DNA from: an uncultured Clostridia bacterium
GTDB taxonomy: Bacteria; Bacillota; Clostridia; TANB77; CAG-508
DNA length: 27,794 nucleotides
Assembly: GCA_948530865.1 (NCBI GenBank)
Contig: CAOTKV010000025.1
Span: forward strand, 1-27,794
Direction: 5' to 3'
The notes below the pieces were generated by a model. The model did no database searches. It had not been told where the DNA came from and saw nothing but the letters and a program-made list of their open reading frames with translations. Of the stretch, positions 14,651 to 23,379 are shown in pieces. Positions within the stretch are counted from its first letter, which is position 1, and each line of letters begins with the position of its first letter. The translations under genes were made by a program, and so were the position numbers.

Positions 14651-16747
14651 TTATTTTATTTTCTTTTTCGCAGTTTTCTTTTTAGTAGTTGATTTTTTCT
14701 TAGTAGTTTTTTTCTTTGTAGTTTCTTTTTCAAATAGTTCTAAATCTTTTTCGTTTGAAGGCACAAATTTTTCACCTTCTTTTGGTTTATTCCAAGAAAT
14801 ATAATAACATCCTTGACCTATTCCAGAATTATTTTCACAAATATAGTAATTACGTCTTTTCTTAGTTTTTCTAACTTGAACAGTACCTCCACAAACTGGA
14901 CATGGCACATCTACTGTTTCAATTATTGGTTTTGCATTTTGACATTCTGGATATCCTGGGCAAGCTAAAAACTTACCAAATCTTCCATATTTATAAACCA
15001 TCATTCTACCACATTTTTCACATGGTACATCTGATTCTTCATATTGAAGAGTTACATGTTCTAATTCTTCCTCTACTTTTTCCACAATTTGTTCAAAAGG
15101 TGTGTAAAACTCTTTTATTACATTTTTCCATTTTTCATCACCTTCTGCAACTTTATCGAATTCTTCTTCCATTTTAGCTGTAAACTCAACATTTATTACA
15201 TCTCCAAAGTTTTCTATAAGGAGTTTGTTTACTACTCTACCTAATTCTGTTGGCATAAGTTGCTTTTGAATTTTTTCTATGTATCTTCTTGTTAATATTG
15301 TTGTAATTGTTGGAGCATAAGTACTTGGTCTTCCAATTCCTTTTTCTTCTAATGTTTTAACTAAACTTGCTTCTGTATATCTTGGTGGTGGTTCTGTAAA
15401 ACTTTGTTTTGATTCTAACTCTTCCTTCTTTACTTCTTCACCTACTGCGAGTTCTGGTATTTTAGCAAATTCCTCTTTCTCTTCATTTTCTACATATAAT
15501 GTCATATATCCTTTAAATTTCATTGTTTGACCATTTGCTTTAAAATTGTATTCATTTCCATCTATTGAAACTGCAACTGTATCATATATTGCAGCTGACA
15601 TTTGACTTGCCATAAATCTATTATAAATTAACTTATATAACTTATATTGATCTGATGTTAAACTATCTTTTATTGACTCTGGAGTTAATTCAATATGTGA
15701 TGGCCTAATTGCTTCATGGGCATCTTGTGCTTCAGATTTTGTCTTAAAAAATCTATTTTCATAATAGTTTTCTCCATAAGTTTTAACTATATGTTCTTTA
15801 GCAGCTTGTCTTGCCTCATTTGAGATTCTTGTTGAATCGGTTCTCATATAAGTTATTAAACCTGTAACTCCATAATCTGGAAGTTTAACACCTTCATATA
15901 GACCTTGAGCAACAGACATTGTCTTTTTAATAGCAAAATTCAATTTTCTTGATGCATCTTGTTGAAGTGTACTTGTTGTAAATGGTGGAGCTGGATTTCT
16001 TTTTCTTTCTCCTTTTTTTATATCTACAACTTTATATTTTGCACCTTCTAAATCTGCCAGTATTCTATCAACTTCATCTTTTGTATGAAGTTCTATTTTC
16101 TCACCATTTTTTCCAATAAATTTACAATCAAATTTAGTTTTGGTTTTCTTATCTGAAACTTTTAAGTTTATATTCCAATATTCTTCTGGTATAAAAGCTT
16201 CTATTTCTTCTTCTCTTTCAACAATTAATTTTACAGCAACAGATTGAACTCTACCAGCTGACAAACCTCTTTTTACTTTTTTCCATAATACTGGACTTAT
16301 TTTATAACCAACTATTCTATCTAATACACGTCTTGCTTGTTGTGCATCAGTTAAATTTAAATCAATTTTTCTAGGATTGCTTATACCATTTTTTACTGCT
16401 TCTTTGGTTATTTCATTAAAAGTAACTCTACATACACTCTCTTGATCAATTCCTAAAATATATGCTAAATGCCATGCAATTGCCTCTCCTTCACGGTCAG
16501 GGTCAGTTGCAAGATAAACTTTTTTGGCATTTTTGGCATCTTTTTTTAGTGAATTTATTAATGTGGCTTTTCCACGTATATTTATATATTGTGGTTCAAA
16601 ATTATGTTCTATATCTACACCCATTTTTGATTTTGGTAAATCTCTAATATGTCCCATAGAAGCCACGACTTTGCTTTTTCCACCCAAAAACTTTTTTATT
16701 GTGTTAGCTTTTGCTGGTGATTCCACAATTACTAATTTGTCTATCAT
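14651..16747 (-). CDS. topA: DNA topoisomerase I (type IA)
   Basis: Type IA topoisomerase I relaxes negative supercoils by single-strand passage through a 5'-phosphotyrosine intermediate. The 698-aa product has an N-terminal TOPRIM domain with the Mg-binding TDPDREGEA (81-89) and the catalytic Tyr300 in GLITYMRTDSTRIS. It has two C-terminal zinc-ribbon units: CEKCGRMM...CPGYPEC, with four cysteines, and CPVCGGT...CENN...GQGCYYISW. A Lys/Thr-rich tail (KKKTTKKKSTTKKK repeats) probably adds DNA binding. Length is typical of Firmicutes enzymes. The ATG at 16747 has GGGAGAAAG upstream. It has its own promoter and a strong terminator, so it is a single-gene unit between the 552-aa and 302-aa unknown genes. 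Confidence 0.97.
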   Translation of the reverse strand: MIDKLVIVESPAKANTIKKFLGGKSKVVASMGHIRDLPKSKMGVDIEHNFEPQYINIRGKATLINSLKKDAKNAKKVYLATDPDREGEAIAWHLAYILGIDQESVCRVTFNEITKEAVKNGISNPRKIDLNLTDAQQARRVLDRIVGYKISPVLWKKVKRGLSAGRVQSVAVKLIVEREEEIEAFIPEEYWNINLKVSDKKTKTKFDCKFIGKNGEKIELHTKDEVDRILADLEGAKYKVVDIKKGERKRNPAPPFTTSTLQQDASRKLNFAIKKTMSVAQGLYEGVKLPDYGVTGLITYMRTDSTRISNEARQAAKEHIVKTYGENYYENRFFKTKSEAQDAHEAIRPSHIELTPESIKDSLTSDQYKLYKLIYNRFMASQMSAAIYDTVAVSIDGNEYNFKANGQTMKFKGYMTLYVENEEKEEFAKIPELAVGEEVKKEELESKQSFTEPPPRYTEASLVKTLEEKGIGRPSTYAPTITTILTRRYIEKIQKQLMPTELGRVVNKLLIENFGDVINVEFTAKMEEEFDKVAEGDEKWKNVIKEFYTPFEQIVEKVEEELEHVTLQYEESDVPCEKCGRMMVYKYGRFGKFLACPGYPECQNAKPIIETVDVPCPVCGGTVQVRKTKKRRNYYICENNSGIGQGCYYISWNKPKEGEKFVPSNEKDLELFEKETTKKKTTKKKSTTKKKTAKKKIK

Positions 16748-16783
16748 TTAAACTTTCTCCCTTTTGTACTTATTACTTAATGT

Positions 16784-16812
16784 ATTTTAATTCAATATAT
16801 CGAATTTAGCAA
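16784..16812 (-). promoter_or_regulatory. Predicted topA promoter
   Basis: On the minus strand a -35 TTGCTA (16807-16812) and a -10 TAAAAT (16784-16789) with 17-nt spacing in the 78-nt gap between the 552-aa gene and topA, about 37 nt before the ATG. Confidence 0.6.
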
Positions 16813-16825
16813 GTACTTTTTTATT

Positions 16826-18484
16826 TTACAAAATTAAATCATCATCTTCTTGTGCTTTTTCATTAGATTTATCACCTGTTAATTTTGGTCCATTGTCTTC
16901 TACTATTGCTGATATGTCAGCATTTTCCACACTTGGAAATGTATTTTCTACTGTATGTTCTCCTTGAGCTTGATTAATACTTTCTTGCAGAATCATTACT
17001 TTAAAATCATAATTTTTAATATTACTATTTTCTGAATTACTCATAAAATCTTTTAAGAATTCTTGTGCAACAGCTGGATTAAGTTTTACTAAATCTGTTA
17101 CTGTTTCTTTAAAAGTACCACTATCTTTTGAAAATGCTTTTTGTAATTTTTCTTTTTCTGATTGTTTTATACCATTTTGCATAAGCATTATTTGATTATT
17201 AAGTTTTGGATTTTTTTCATCTATCATTTCTCTTAAAAATTCTTGTGATGTTTGTAAATCTATTCCAATATACTCAACTGGATTTTGATTTTTATTCAAT
17301 AATTCATTTATTTTTTCTTTTAACATATTATTTTTTATATCATTTAATCTATTTAAGTTTTCTTTTATATTAGAGTCCAAATCTTTATTTCTTTCAAAAT
17401 CCTTTATAAATTTTTGAGCTGATTTAATATTTCCCGCAATCCATTCTGTTGCATTTTTTTCAAAATTATTATCTGCATGAACAATTAATTCCAAAAACAC
17501 ACCTTGTCTATATATTTTTTCCATATCATTTTCAAGTGTTTCTCCATCTTTTGGAAGTTCATGAGAGCTATGCTCTATACTTGTTTGATTTTGCATTAAT
17601 AAATTTTCATAAGTACACTCAGTTTCTTGAGCCATTTTTATATTTTCTTCACTAGGCTCCATACCAGATGCTATTAAAAATTCTTTAGCATACTCTTTTA
17701 TCGCCATATCTTTATCAATACTTACATTTCCATTCTCATCAGTTTTATATCCAATATCAACTTTATATTTCTCTGCTAATTGTAATGCATATTCATTTTT
17801 TCCTTGAGCTAATGCTATACAAATATTTCTCCAATTAGCAGTAGGTTCCATTGTTTCGTTTTTCTCATATAATAATTCAACCTCTGCTATACTTTTTATT
17901 GCCATTCTTTCTTCATCTGTTTGTGCCTCATCATAAGCTTTTTTGGTAGCTTCATCAAGAGAAGATTTTACCTTATTTCGTACATCTTTTGATGCTTCTG
18001 TTAAATCTACATATCCTTTTAACGCTGTATCTATTAAACCAGATGATTTTGAATCATCATCTCCAAAAAGAGATTCAAAATCTTTTAACATACTTTCGTT
18101 TAATCTTTGTTGCCTTATATCAGCTGTAGAAAGTGACTTTTCCCCTTTATCTTCAACTGGTACTATTGGTTTAATTGCATCTATAGCAATATCTTGAGTT
18201 AAACCTTCAAGATTATCTACCCCTTCAGATAAAACTCGATTAAACATATCAATTTTAGCATTATTTTTTAAATCAGCAATTAATCTATTTTTCTTTGCAG
18301 TATCTGCATCTATAGGAATATAATTATCAGCTTTATCTTCAATTAATTTATAGCAAACTTTTAATGCTTCATCAATTTTTTCCTCAATTTGATCTTGTGT
18401 CATTTGAGTATTTCCAACAGCCTCAGCAACTTTTGAAATTGCAATTTTATCTTGACTTTCTACACTTTTCTTCTCTTCTTCCAT
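16826..18484 (-). CDS. Helical-repeat protein of unknown function (552 aa)
   Basis: Not recognised. Soluble, acidic and almost wholly helical; no signal peptide or membrane segment. The C-terminal half has three units of about 59 residues with the shared core SAQKFIKDF (354-362), TSQEFLREM (412-420) and VAQEFLKDF (472-480). Each core is followed by a second helix with Ile/Leu/Met spacing, suggesting an alpha-solenoid or helical bundle for protein binding. Residues about 180-275 resemble the duplicated module of the 1110-aa protein (LLYEKNE, then ALQLAEKY, then ENGNVSIDKDMAIKEYAKEF). The tail is acidic (QEDDDLIL). The ATG at 18484 has AAAGGGGA upstream and lies 11 nt after the murG stop, so it is transcribed as the last gene of the cell-wall cluster. 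A role linked to division or wall synthesis is suggested only by this position. Confidence 0.8.
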   Translation of the reverse strand: MEEEKKSVESQDKIAISKVAEAVGNTQMTQDQIEEKIDEALKVCYKLIEDKADNYIPIDADTAKKNRLIADLKNNAKIDMFNRVLSEGVDNLEGLTQDIAIDAIKPIVPVEDKGEKSLSTADIRQQRLNESMLKDFESLFGDDDSKSSGLIDTALKGYVDLTEASKDVRNKVKSSLDEATKKAYDEAQTDEERMAIKSIAEVELLYEKNETMEPTANWRNICIALAQGKNEYALQLAEKYKVDIGYKTDENGNVSIDKDMAIKEYAKEFLIASGMEPSEENIKMAQETECTYENLLMQNQTSIEHSSHELPKDGETLENDMEKIYRQGVFLELIVHADNNFEKNATEWIAGNIKSAQKFIKDFERNKDLDSNIKENLNRLNDIKNNMLKEKINELLNKNQNPVEYIGIDLQTSQEFLREMIDEKNPKLNNQIMLMQNGIKQSEKEKLQKAFSKDSGTFKETVTDLVKLNPAVAQEFLKDFMSNSENSNIKNYDFKVMILQESINQAQGEHTVENTFPSVENADISAIVEDNGPKLTGDKSNEKAQEDDDLIL

Positions 18485-18495
18485 AGTATCCCCTT

Positions 18496-19611
18496 TTATT
18501 TTACAAGCGTTTCTATTTCTTTATAAATCTTTTCTTCTACATTACTTGGAGCAATTGAATTTGCTACTTTTCCCATCTCTTTTAATTCATGGCTATCTTC
18601 AATAATACTAGCTATCTCTTTTGATAAATTATTTCCATTTACTTCGTGATTTAAAATAATTTTTGCTGCACCAATTTTCTTTAAAACCAATGCATTATCT
18701 TCTTGTCTATTTGCAGACATTGAAGGTAATGGTATGAATATTGCTGGTTTTCCTACAATAGAAATTTCTGTTATTGTCATAGCTCCACTTCTACAAACAA
18801 GTAAATCTGCAACATTCATCATTTCTTCCATATTGTATATATATGGCAAAGCTTTTACATTTTTTAAATTATTTATATTAATATTGCTTTTTTCAAATTC
18901 TTCTTTTACTATATCATACTGTTTTGTTCCTGTTGCCCATATAATTTGATATTTATCATTTTTACCATTTTTAACAAGTTCTGTTACAGCTTCATTTATC
19001 CTTTGAGCACCTTGGCTTCCACCAAAAACTAATACTATTGGTAAATTATTTTTTATTCCTAATTCTTCTAAAATCTTTTGTTTTCTTTCTTTTGTTATAT
19101 CTATTTTTCTAATTTTAGTAGGTGTTCCTGTTACAACAACTTTTTTGCAGCCTTCTAATTTATCTTTTGTTTCTTCAAATCCTACTAATATTTCATCTAC
19201 TTTTTTTGAAAACATTTTAACCGCTCTTCCAGGATATGCATTGCTTTCATGTAAAATTGTAGGTATCTTTTTTGATACTGCTACATTAAAAACTGGACCA
19301 CATATATAGCCACCTGTTCCAATAACCAAATCTGGTTTAAATTCATCAAATATTTTTTGTACATCTTTTCTACTTTTTATAGTTGCAATTATATGTTTTA
19401 AATTTTGAATAGAAAATTCTTTTTTTAATCCATATGCATCTATTGTTTTTAATTTATATCCTGCTCTTGGAACTAAATCATTTTCTAACCCTCTATTTGT
19501 CCCTATGAATATAATTTCAGACCCCTTATTTTTTTCTCTTATTTTATTAGCTATTGCAATCCCAGGATTTATATGTCCACCTGTTCCTGCTGCTGAAATT
19601 ATAACTCTCAT
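18496..19611 (-). CDS. murG: Lipid II synthase MurG (undecaprenyl-PP-MurNAc-pentapeptide GlcNAc transferase)
   Basis: MurG transfers GlcNAc from UDP-GlcNAc to lipid I on the inner face of the membrane, giving lipid II. It is a GT-B, family GT28 enzyme. The 371-aa product shows the N-terminal glycine-rich loop AAGTGGHINPG (7-17), HESNAYPGRA (121-130), the second loop GGSQGAQ (197-203), and the UDP-GlcNAc-site stretch CRSGAMTITE followed by PLPSMSANRQEDNA. The family's usual first loop is GGTGGH; here it reads AGTGGH. The ATG at 19611 lies 17 nt after ftsW, with GGAAAGGAT upstream. Substrates come from MraY, encoded two genes earlier. Confidence 0.97.
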   Translation of the reverse strand: MRVIISAAGTGGHINPGIAIANKIREKNKGSEIIFIGTNRGLENDLVPRAGYKLKTIDAYGLKKEFSIQNLKHIIATIKSRKDVQKIFDEFKPDLVIGTGGYICGPVFNVAVSKKIPTILHESNAYPGRAVKMFSKKVDEILVGFEETKDKLEGCKKVVVTGTPTKIRKIDITKERKQKILEELGIKNNLPIVLVFGGSQGAQRINEAVTELVKNGKNDKYQIIWATGTKQYDIVKEEFEKSNININNLKNVKALPYIYNMEEMMNVADLLVCRSGAMTITEISIVGKPAIFIPLPSMSANRQEDNALVLKKIGAAKIILNHEVNGNNLSKEIASIIEDSHELKEMGKVANSIAPSNVEEKIYKEIETLVK

Positions 19612-19628
19612 TTATTCTATATCCTTTC

Positions 19629-20822
19629 CTAATTTGCATTTTTCTTATTATTTCTTGAAACACTAAGTAGCAATCCAACAGCCATTAAATCTGCAATCAT
19701 TGCAGAACCACCATAACTAAAGAATGGTAATGGCATACCTGTTACTGGCATTGTATTTGTAACAACTGCAAGATTTATTAAAGCTTGTAATCCAATCATT
19801 GTTGTTACCCCTATAGCAATTAAAGTTCCAAATGAATCTTGAGCTTTCATTGCTATTACAATTCCTCTCCAAATAAATAATGCAAATAATAATATTACCA
19901 AAATACTTCCAAAAAAACCTAATTCTTCTGCTAAAACAGCAAAAATAAAATCATTTTGTGGTTCTGGTAAATATAAATATTTTTGTTTACTATTTCCTAA
20001 TCCTAAACCAAATAACCCACCTGAACCTATTGCATACAAACTTTGAGTTATTTGCCACGCATCACCTGTTAAATCTGCATGTTCTAAATCTAACCAAGTT
20101 TGAATTCTTGCAGATCTAAAATCCCCAGAACTTTCAGCCCCACTTGTAGATTTTAGAGCTAAATAAGTTAATGCCCCTATTACTCCTAAACCTCCAGCTC
20201 CAAAAAAATATGTAAGTCTAGTACCTGCAACAAACATTTGCACACATAATATCATTCCTATAATAAATGTTGCACTAAAATGGTTTTGTAATTTAAATAT
20301 TGCAAATACAATTGGAGCAAATAAAATAATAGGTTTTAAAAATCCAGACCATATGCTTTTCATTTTTCCTTTTTCTTTTACATCACTAAGTATAGTTGCA
20401 TAAAAAACAATTAATGATACTTTAGCAAATTCTGATGGTTGTAAGCTAATTGGTCCAATTTGTATCCATCTTGTAGCACCTTTAGTACCACGTCCTAAAC
20501 TAGATACACCAACAATAACTAATATTGCTACTGTACAAATATATAATATCCATTTGAATTTTTTTAAAATTCTGTAATCAACTTTTGAAATTAGATACAT
20601 ACATACTAATCCAATTATTGCAAATTCACCTTGTCTTATAAAATAAGTGTAACTACTGCTGTTACCATTTTTATCTTCTTCTGATAGTGCTTTAGGTGCA
20701 CTAGCAGAAAGTAATACAATTAATCCTACAGACAATAATAATAATGTTACTATTAATATTGAATAATCGAATTTTCCATTAATAAATAAACTAAATTTTT
20801 TAGTCTTATTATTTTTAGCCAT
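19629..20822 (-). CDS. ftsW: SEDS peptidoglycan polymerase, FtsW/SpoVE type
   Basis: SEDS proteins polymerise glycan strands from lipid II and pair with a class B PBP, here probably the one encoded three genes upstream. The 397-aa product has about 10 membrane helices and the landmarks GATRWIQIG (115-123), LQPSEFAKVSLI (127-138), the extracellular catalytic-loop Asp291 in EPQNDFIFAVLAEELG, and GMPLPFFSYGGS (362-373). The position between mraY and murG matches ftsW/spoVE of clostridial clusters; the sequence alone does not separate the division and sporulation paralogues, and no sporulation gene is visible. The best Shine-Dalgarno match, AGGAAGGA, lies about 12 nt before the ATG, slightly long, and the gene begins 23 nt after mraY. 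Confidence 0.93.
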   Translation of the reverse strand: MAKNNKTKKFSLFINGKFDYSILIVTLLLLSVGLIVLLSASAPKALSEEDKNGNSSSYTYFIRQGEFAIIGLVCMYLISKVDYRILKKFKWILYICTVAILVIVGVSSLGRGTKGATRWIQIGPISLQPSEFAKVSLIVFYATILSDVKEKGKMKSIWSGFLKPIILFAPIVFAIFKLQNHFSATFIIGMILCVQMFVAGTRLTYFFGAGGLGVIGALTYLALKSTSGAESSGDFRSARIQTWLDLEHADLTGDAWQITQSLYAIGSGGLFGLGLGNSKQKYLYLPEPQNDFIFAVLAEELGFFGSILVILLFALFIWRGIVIAMKAQDSFGTLIAIGVTTMIGLQALINLAVVTNTMPVTGMPLPFFSYGGSAMIADLMAVGLLLSVSRNNKKNAN

Positions 20823-20845
20823 CTTTGGTTATCATTCCTTCCTGC

Positions 20846-21817
20846 TTAAACAATAATAACTGCAATAGTTGAAGCCACTAACGTAACTAAAGAAAATATT
20901 GCAACAACTTTATTTTCTCTCCATCCACTTAATTCAAAATGATGATGTAATGGAGCCATTCTAAATAATCTTTTTCCTGTTCTTTTAAAATATATTACTT
21001 GTAATATGTCTGAAAGTGTTTCTAAAATAGGAATTATTGCAATAAGCAATAATATTAATGGTAATTTCATATAAATTGTCATGCTTGCAATAACTCCACC
21101 AAGTAATAATGATCCTGTATCTCCCATCATTACTTTTGCTTTATAAAAATTATATATTAAAAATCCTAAACAACATCCTACTACTATACATCCAAATACT
21201 GATATACTTTCATATCCTAATCTTATTGCTATTATAGATATTGCTGTAACCATTATTGCTGTGACGCTTCCTGCCAATCCATCAACTCCATCTGTTAAAT
21301 TTACAGCATTTGTGGCTGATAACATAACAAGTATTGTAAATGGTATATAAATCCAAATTGGTAAATTCAAATTATAATCTATTATTGGTATTATTATATC
21401 TGTTCCAATTCCTACATAATTAACTAAAAATAATGTATAAATTGTAGCAATTATTAATAATCCTAACATCTTTAATTTTGGATTTAAGCCTTCTGTATTT
21501 TTTAATACTACTTTTTTAAAATCATCTATAAAGCCAACTATTCCAAATCCAAGACTAGCAACTGCAATTCCAAGTATTGGCACAATTTCTTCAAAGTCTC
21601 TAGTTAGTAAACAATATCCACCTACCATTACAATAATTGAAATCATCATCATAATTCCACCCATTGTAGGTGTTCCTTGTTTTTTTAAATGAGCTCGTGG
21701 TCCATCTAATCTTTCACTTTGACCAACTTTAAGTTTCTTTAAAAGCGGAATAATAATTTTTCCTAAAATTGCTGTTAAAGCAAATGCTAGTAGCAAGTAT
21801 ACAATTTGCATAATCAT
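20846..21817 (-). CDS. mraY: Phospho-MurNAc-pentapeptide transferase MraY
   Basis: MraY moves phospho-MurNAc-pentapeptide from UDP to undecaprenyl phosphate, making lipid I at the membrane. The 323-aa product has about 10 membrane helices and the family motifs: RLDGPRAH with TPTMGG (37-54), the Asp pair in GFIDDF (98-99), NLTDGVDGLAG (173-183), MGDTGS (231-236) and APLHHHFELSGW (288-299). The ATG at 21817 shares one base with the TAA stop of murE and has AGGAGAG 8 nt upstream, so the two are translationally coupled. A second ATG two codons in is less well placed. In most clusters murF precedes and murD follows mraY; neither is here. Confidence 0.97.
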   Translation of the reverse strand: MIMQIVYLLLAFALTAILGKIIIPLLKKLKVGQSERLDGPRAHLKKQGTPTMGGIMMMISIIVMVGGYCLLTRDFEEIVPILGIAVASLGFGIVGFIDDFKKVVLKNTEGLNPKLKMLGLLIIATIYTLFLVNYVGIGTDIIIPIIDYNLNLPIWIYIPFTILVMLSATNAVNLTDGVDGLAGSVTAIMVTAISIIAIRLGYESISVFGCIVVGCCLGFLIYNFYKAKVMMGDTGSLLLGGVIASMTIYMKLPLILLLIAIIPILETLSDILQVIYFKRTGKRLFRMAPLHHHFELSGWRENKVVAIFSLVTLVASTIAVIIV

Positions 21818-23295
21818 TATTTTTTCTCTCCTAATATTTCTTTAACAATTTCTCTTTCATCAAAAGGATATTTCTTTCCATTAATTTCTTGTGTTGTTTC
21901 ATGTCCTTTTCCTGCTAATATAAGTAAATCTCTTTTATTTGTAAGTTTAATAGCTTTTTCAATTGCTTCTTTTCTATCAACAACTACTTCATACTTTCCT
22001 TTTGTTTTTGAAATTCCCTCTTCTATTTCAGCGATAATATCTTCTGGCTTTTCTGTTCTTGGATTATCTGTTGTAACAACAGTATAATCTGCCAATCTTC
22101 CTGCCACTTCTCCCATACGAGGTCTTTTTTCAGTATCTCTATCTCCACCACAACCAAATACACATATAACTTTACCTGGTGTGTATGTTTTTGCTGCTTG
22201 TAATATATTTTCTAAGCTTTCAGCTGTATGAGCATAATCTATCATAATAGCTAATTCTTTCTTGTTTGGTACAAGTTCATTTCTTCCTGGAACAACTATT
22301 GTTTCTAAACCTTCTTTAATTGTTTCTGCATCAATTCCTCCAATTGAATTTATAAATGAAATTGCAGCTAATGCATTATAAACACTATATCTTCCTGGAA
22401 TATTTACTTTTATTCTTTCATTTCTCATTCCTATTTTAACTTTAAAATCAACACTTGTATTTGTTATAGTAATATCTTTAGCAAGTAAATCTGCTTTATT
22501 ATCAACTGCATAAGTACTAATATTACAATTTGGTGCACCTTTTATAATTTTATTACATTTAAAATCATCACTATTTACAAATCCTCTTGGTGTCATTTGG
22601 AATAGTTTTAATTTTGATTCAAAATACTCATTCATATCACTATGTTCTTTTAAGCTAATATGATCTTTATATAAATTTGTAAAAACAGCATAATCAAAAT
22701 AGCATCCCTCTACTCTGTTTAATTTTAAACTTTGAGAAGACACTTCCATAACAACATAATCACATTTTGCTCTTGCCATTTTATAAAATAAACATTGCAA
22801 TTCCAAGCTTTCTGGAGTTGTTCTATCACTATATCCTAAGCAATCTTCACCTATATAATTTGCAACTGTTCCTATTAATCCTACTTTATGCCCAGCTTTT
22901 TCTAATATTGATTTAATCATATATGTTGTAGTAGTTTTTCCTTTAGTTCCTGTAACACCAATTAATTTAAAATATTTTGAAGGATTTCCAAAATAATTAC
23001 ATGCTATTCTTGCAAGAGCTTTTCTGCTGTCATCAATAATTATAACAGTTACATCAGCTTTTGAAATTTTTATTTTTTTCAAGTTAGCACTCATATCCAA
23101 AACAACCGCAACAGCACCGTTTTCAATTGCTTCTTCTACAAATTCATGACCATCATAATCATAACCTTTAATCGCTACAAATAATGAATTTGCTGTAGCT
23201 TTCTTAGAATTGCATTCTACTTTCTTTATATCAATATCTAAACTTCCTTTTGATTTATAATTTTCTAATCCTTGTAAAAGTTTTTTTAATTCCAT
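21817..23295 (-). CDS. murE: UDP-MurNAc-tripeptide synthetase MurE (meso-DAP type)
   Basis: MurE is the cytoplasmic ATP-dependent ligase adding the third residue to UDP-MurNAc-L-Ala-D-Glu. The 492-aa product has the Mur ligase three-domain layout. The UDP-MurNAc domain is N-terminal (CNSKKATANSLFVAI), the ATP loop is GVTGTKGKTTTT (113-124), and EVSSQSL and FTNLYKDH follow. The C-terminal domain has the DNPR motif (410-413), which in this family selects meso-diaminopimelate rather than lysine, so the wall is probably DAP-type. The ATG at 23295 has GGAGGT 9 nt upstream. A candidate promoter lies in the gap before it. Confidence 0.96.
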   Translation of the reverse strand: MELKKLLQGLENYKSKGSLDIDIKKVECNSKKATANSLFVAIKGYDYDGHEFVEEAIENGAVAVVLDMSANLKKIKISKADVTVIIIDDSRKALARIACNYFGNPSKYFKLIGVTGTKGKTTTTYMIKSILEKAGHKVGLIGTVANYIGEDCLGYSDRTTPESLELQCLFYKMARAKCDYVVMEVSSQSLKLNRVEGCYFDYAVFTNLYKDHISLKEHSDMNEYFESKLKLFQMTPRGFVNSDDFKCNKIIKGAPNCNISTYAVDNKADLLAKDITITNTSVDFKVKIGMRNERIKVNIPGRYSVYNALAAISFINSIGGIDAETIKEGLETIVVPGRNELVPNKKELAIMIDYAHTAESLENILQAAKTYTPGKVICVFGCGGDRDTEKRPRMGEVAGRLADYTVVTTDNPRTEKPEDIIAEIEEGISKTKGKYEVVVDRKEAIEKAIKLTNKRDLLILAGKGHETTQEINGKKYPFDEREIVKEILGEKK

Positions 23296-23333
23296 TTAGA
23301 ACTTACCTCCAAAATTTCTTTTTATTCTATGTT

Positions 23334-23362
23334 ATTATATAGTAAAAAAATTCTTTTGTACA
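23334..23362 (-). promoter_or_regulatory. Candidate internal promoter before murE
   Basis: On the minus strand TGTACA (23357-23362) and a perfect -10 TATAAT (23334-23339) with 17-nt spacing, in the 84-nt gap between the PBP stop and the murE start. The -35 matches 4 of 6 consensus positions, so this is tentative. Confidence 0.4.
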
Positions 23363-23379
23363 GAAAATATTAAAATTAT

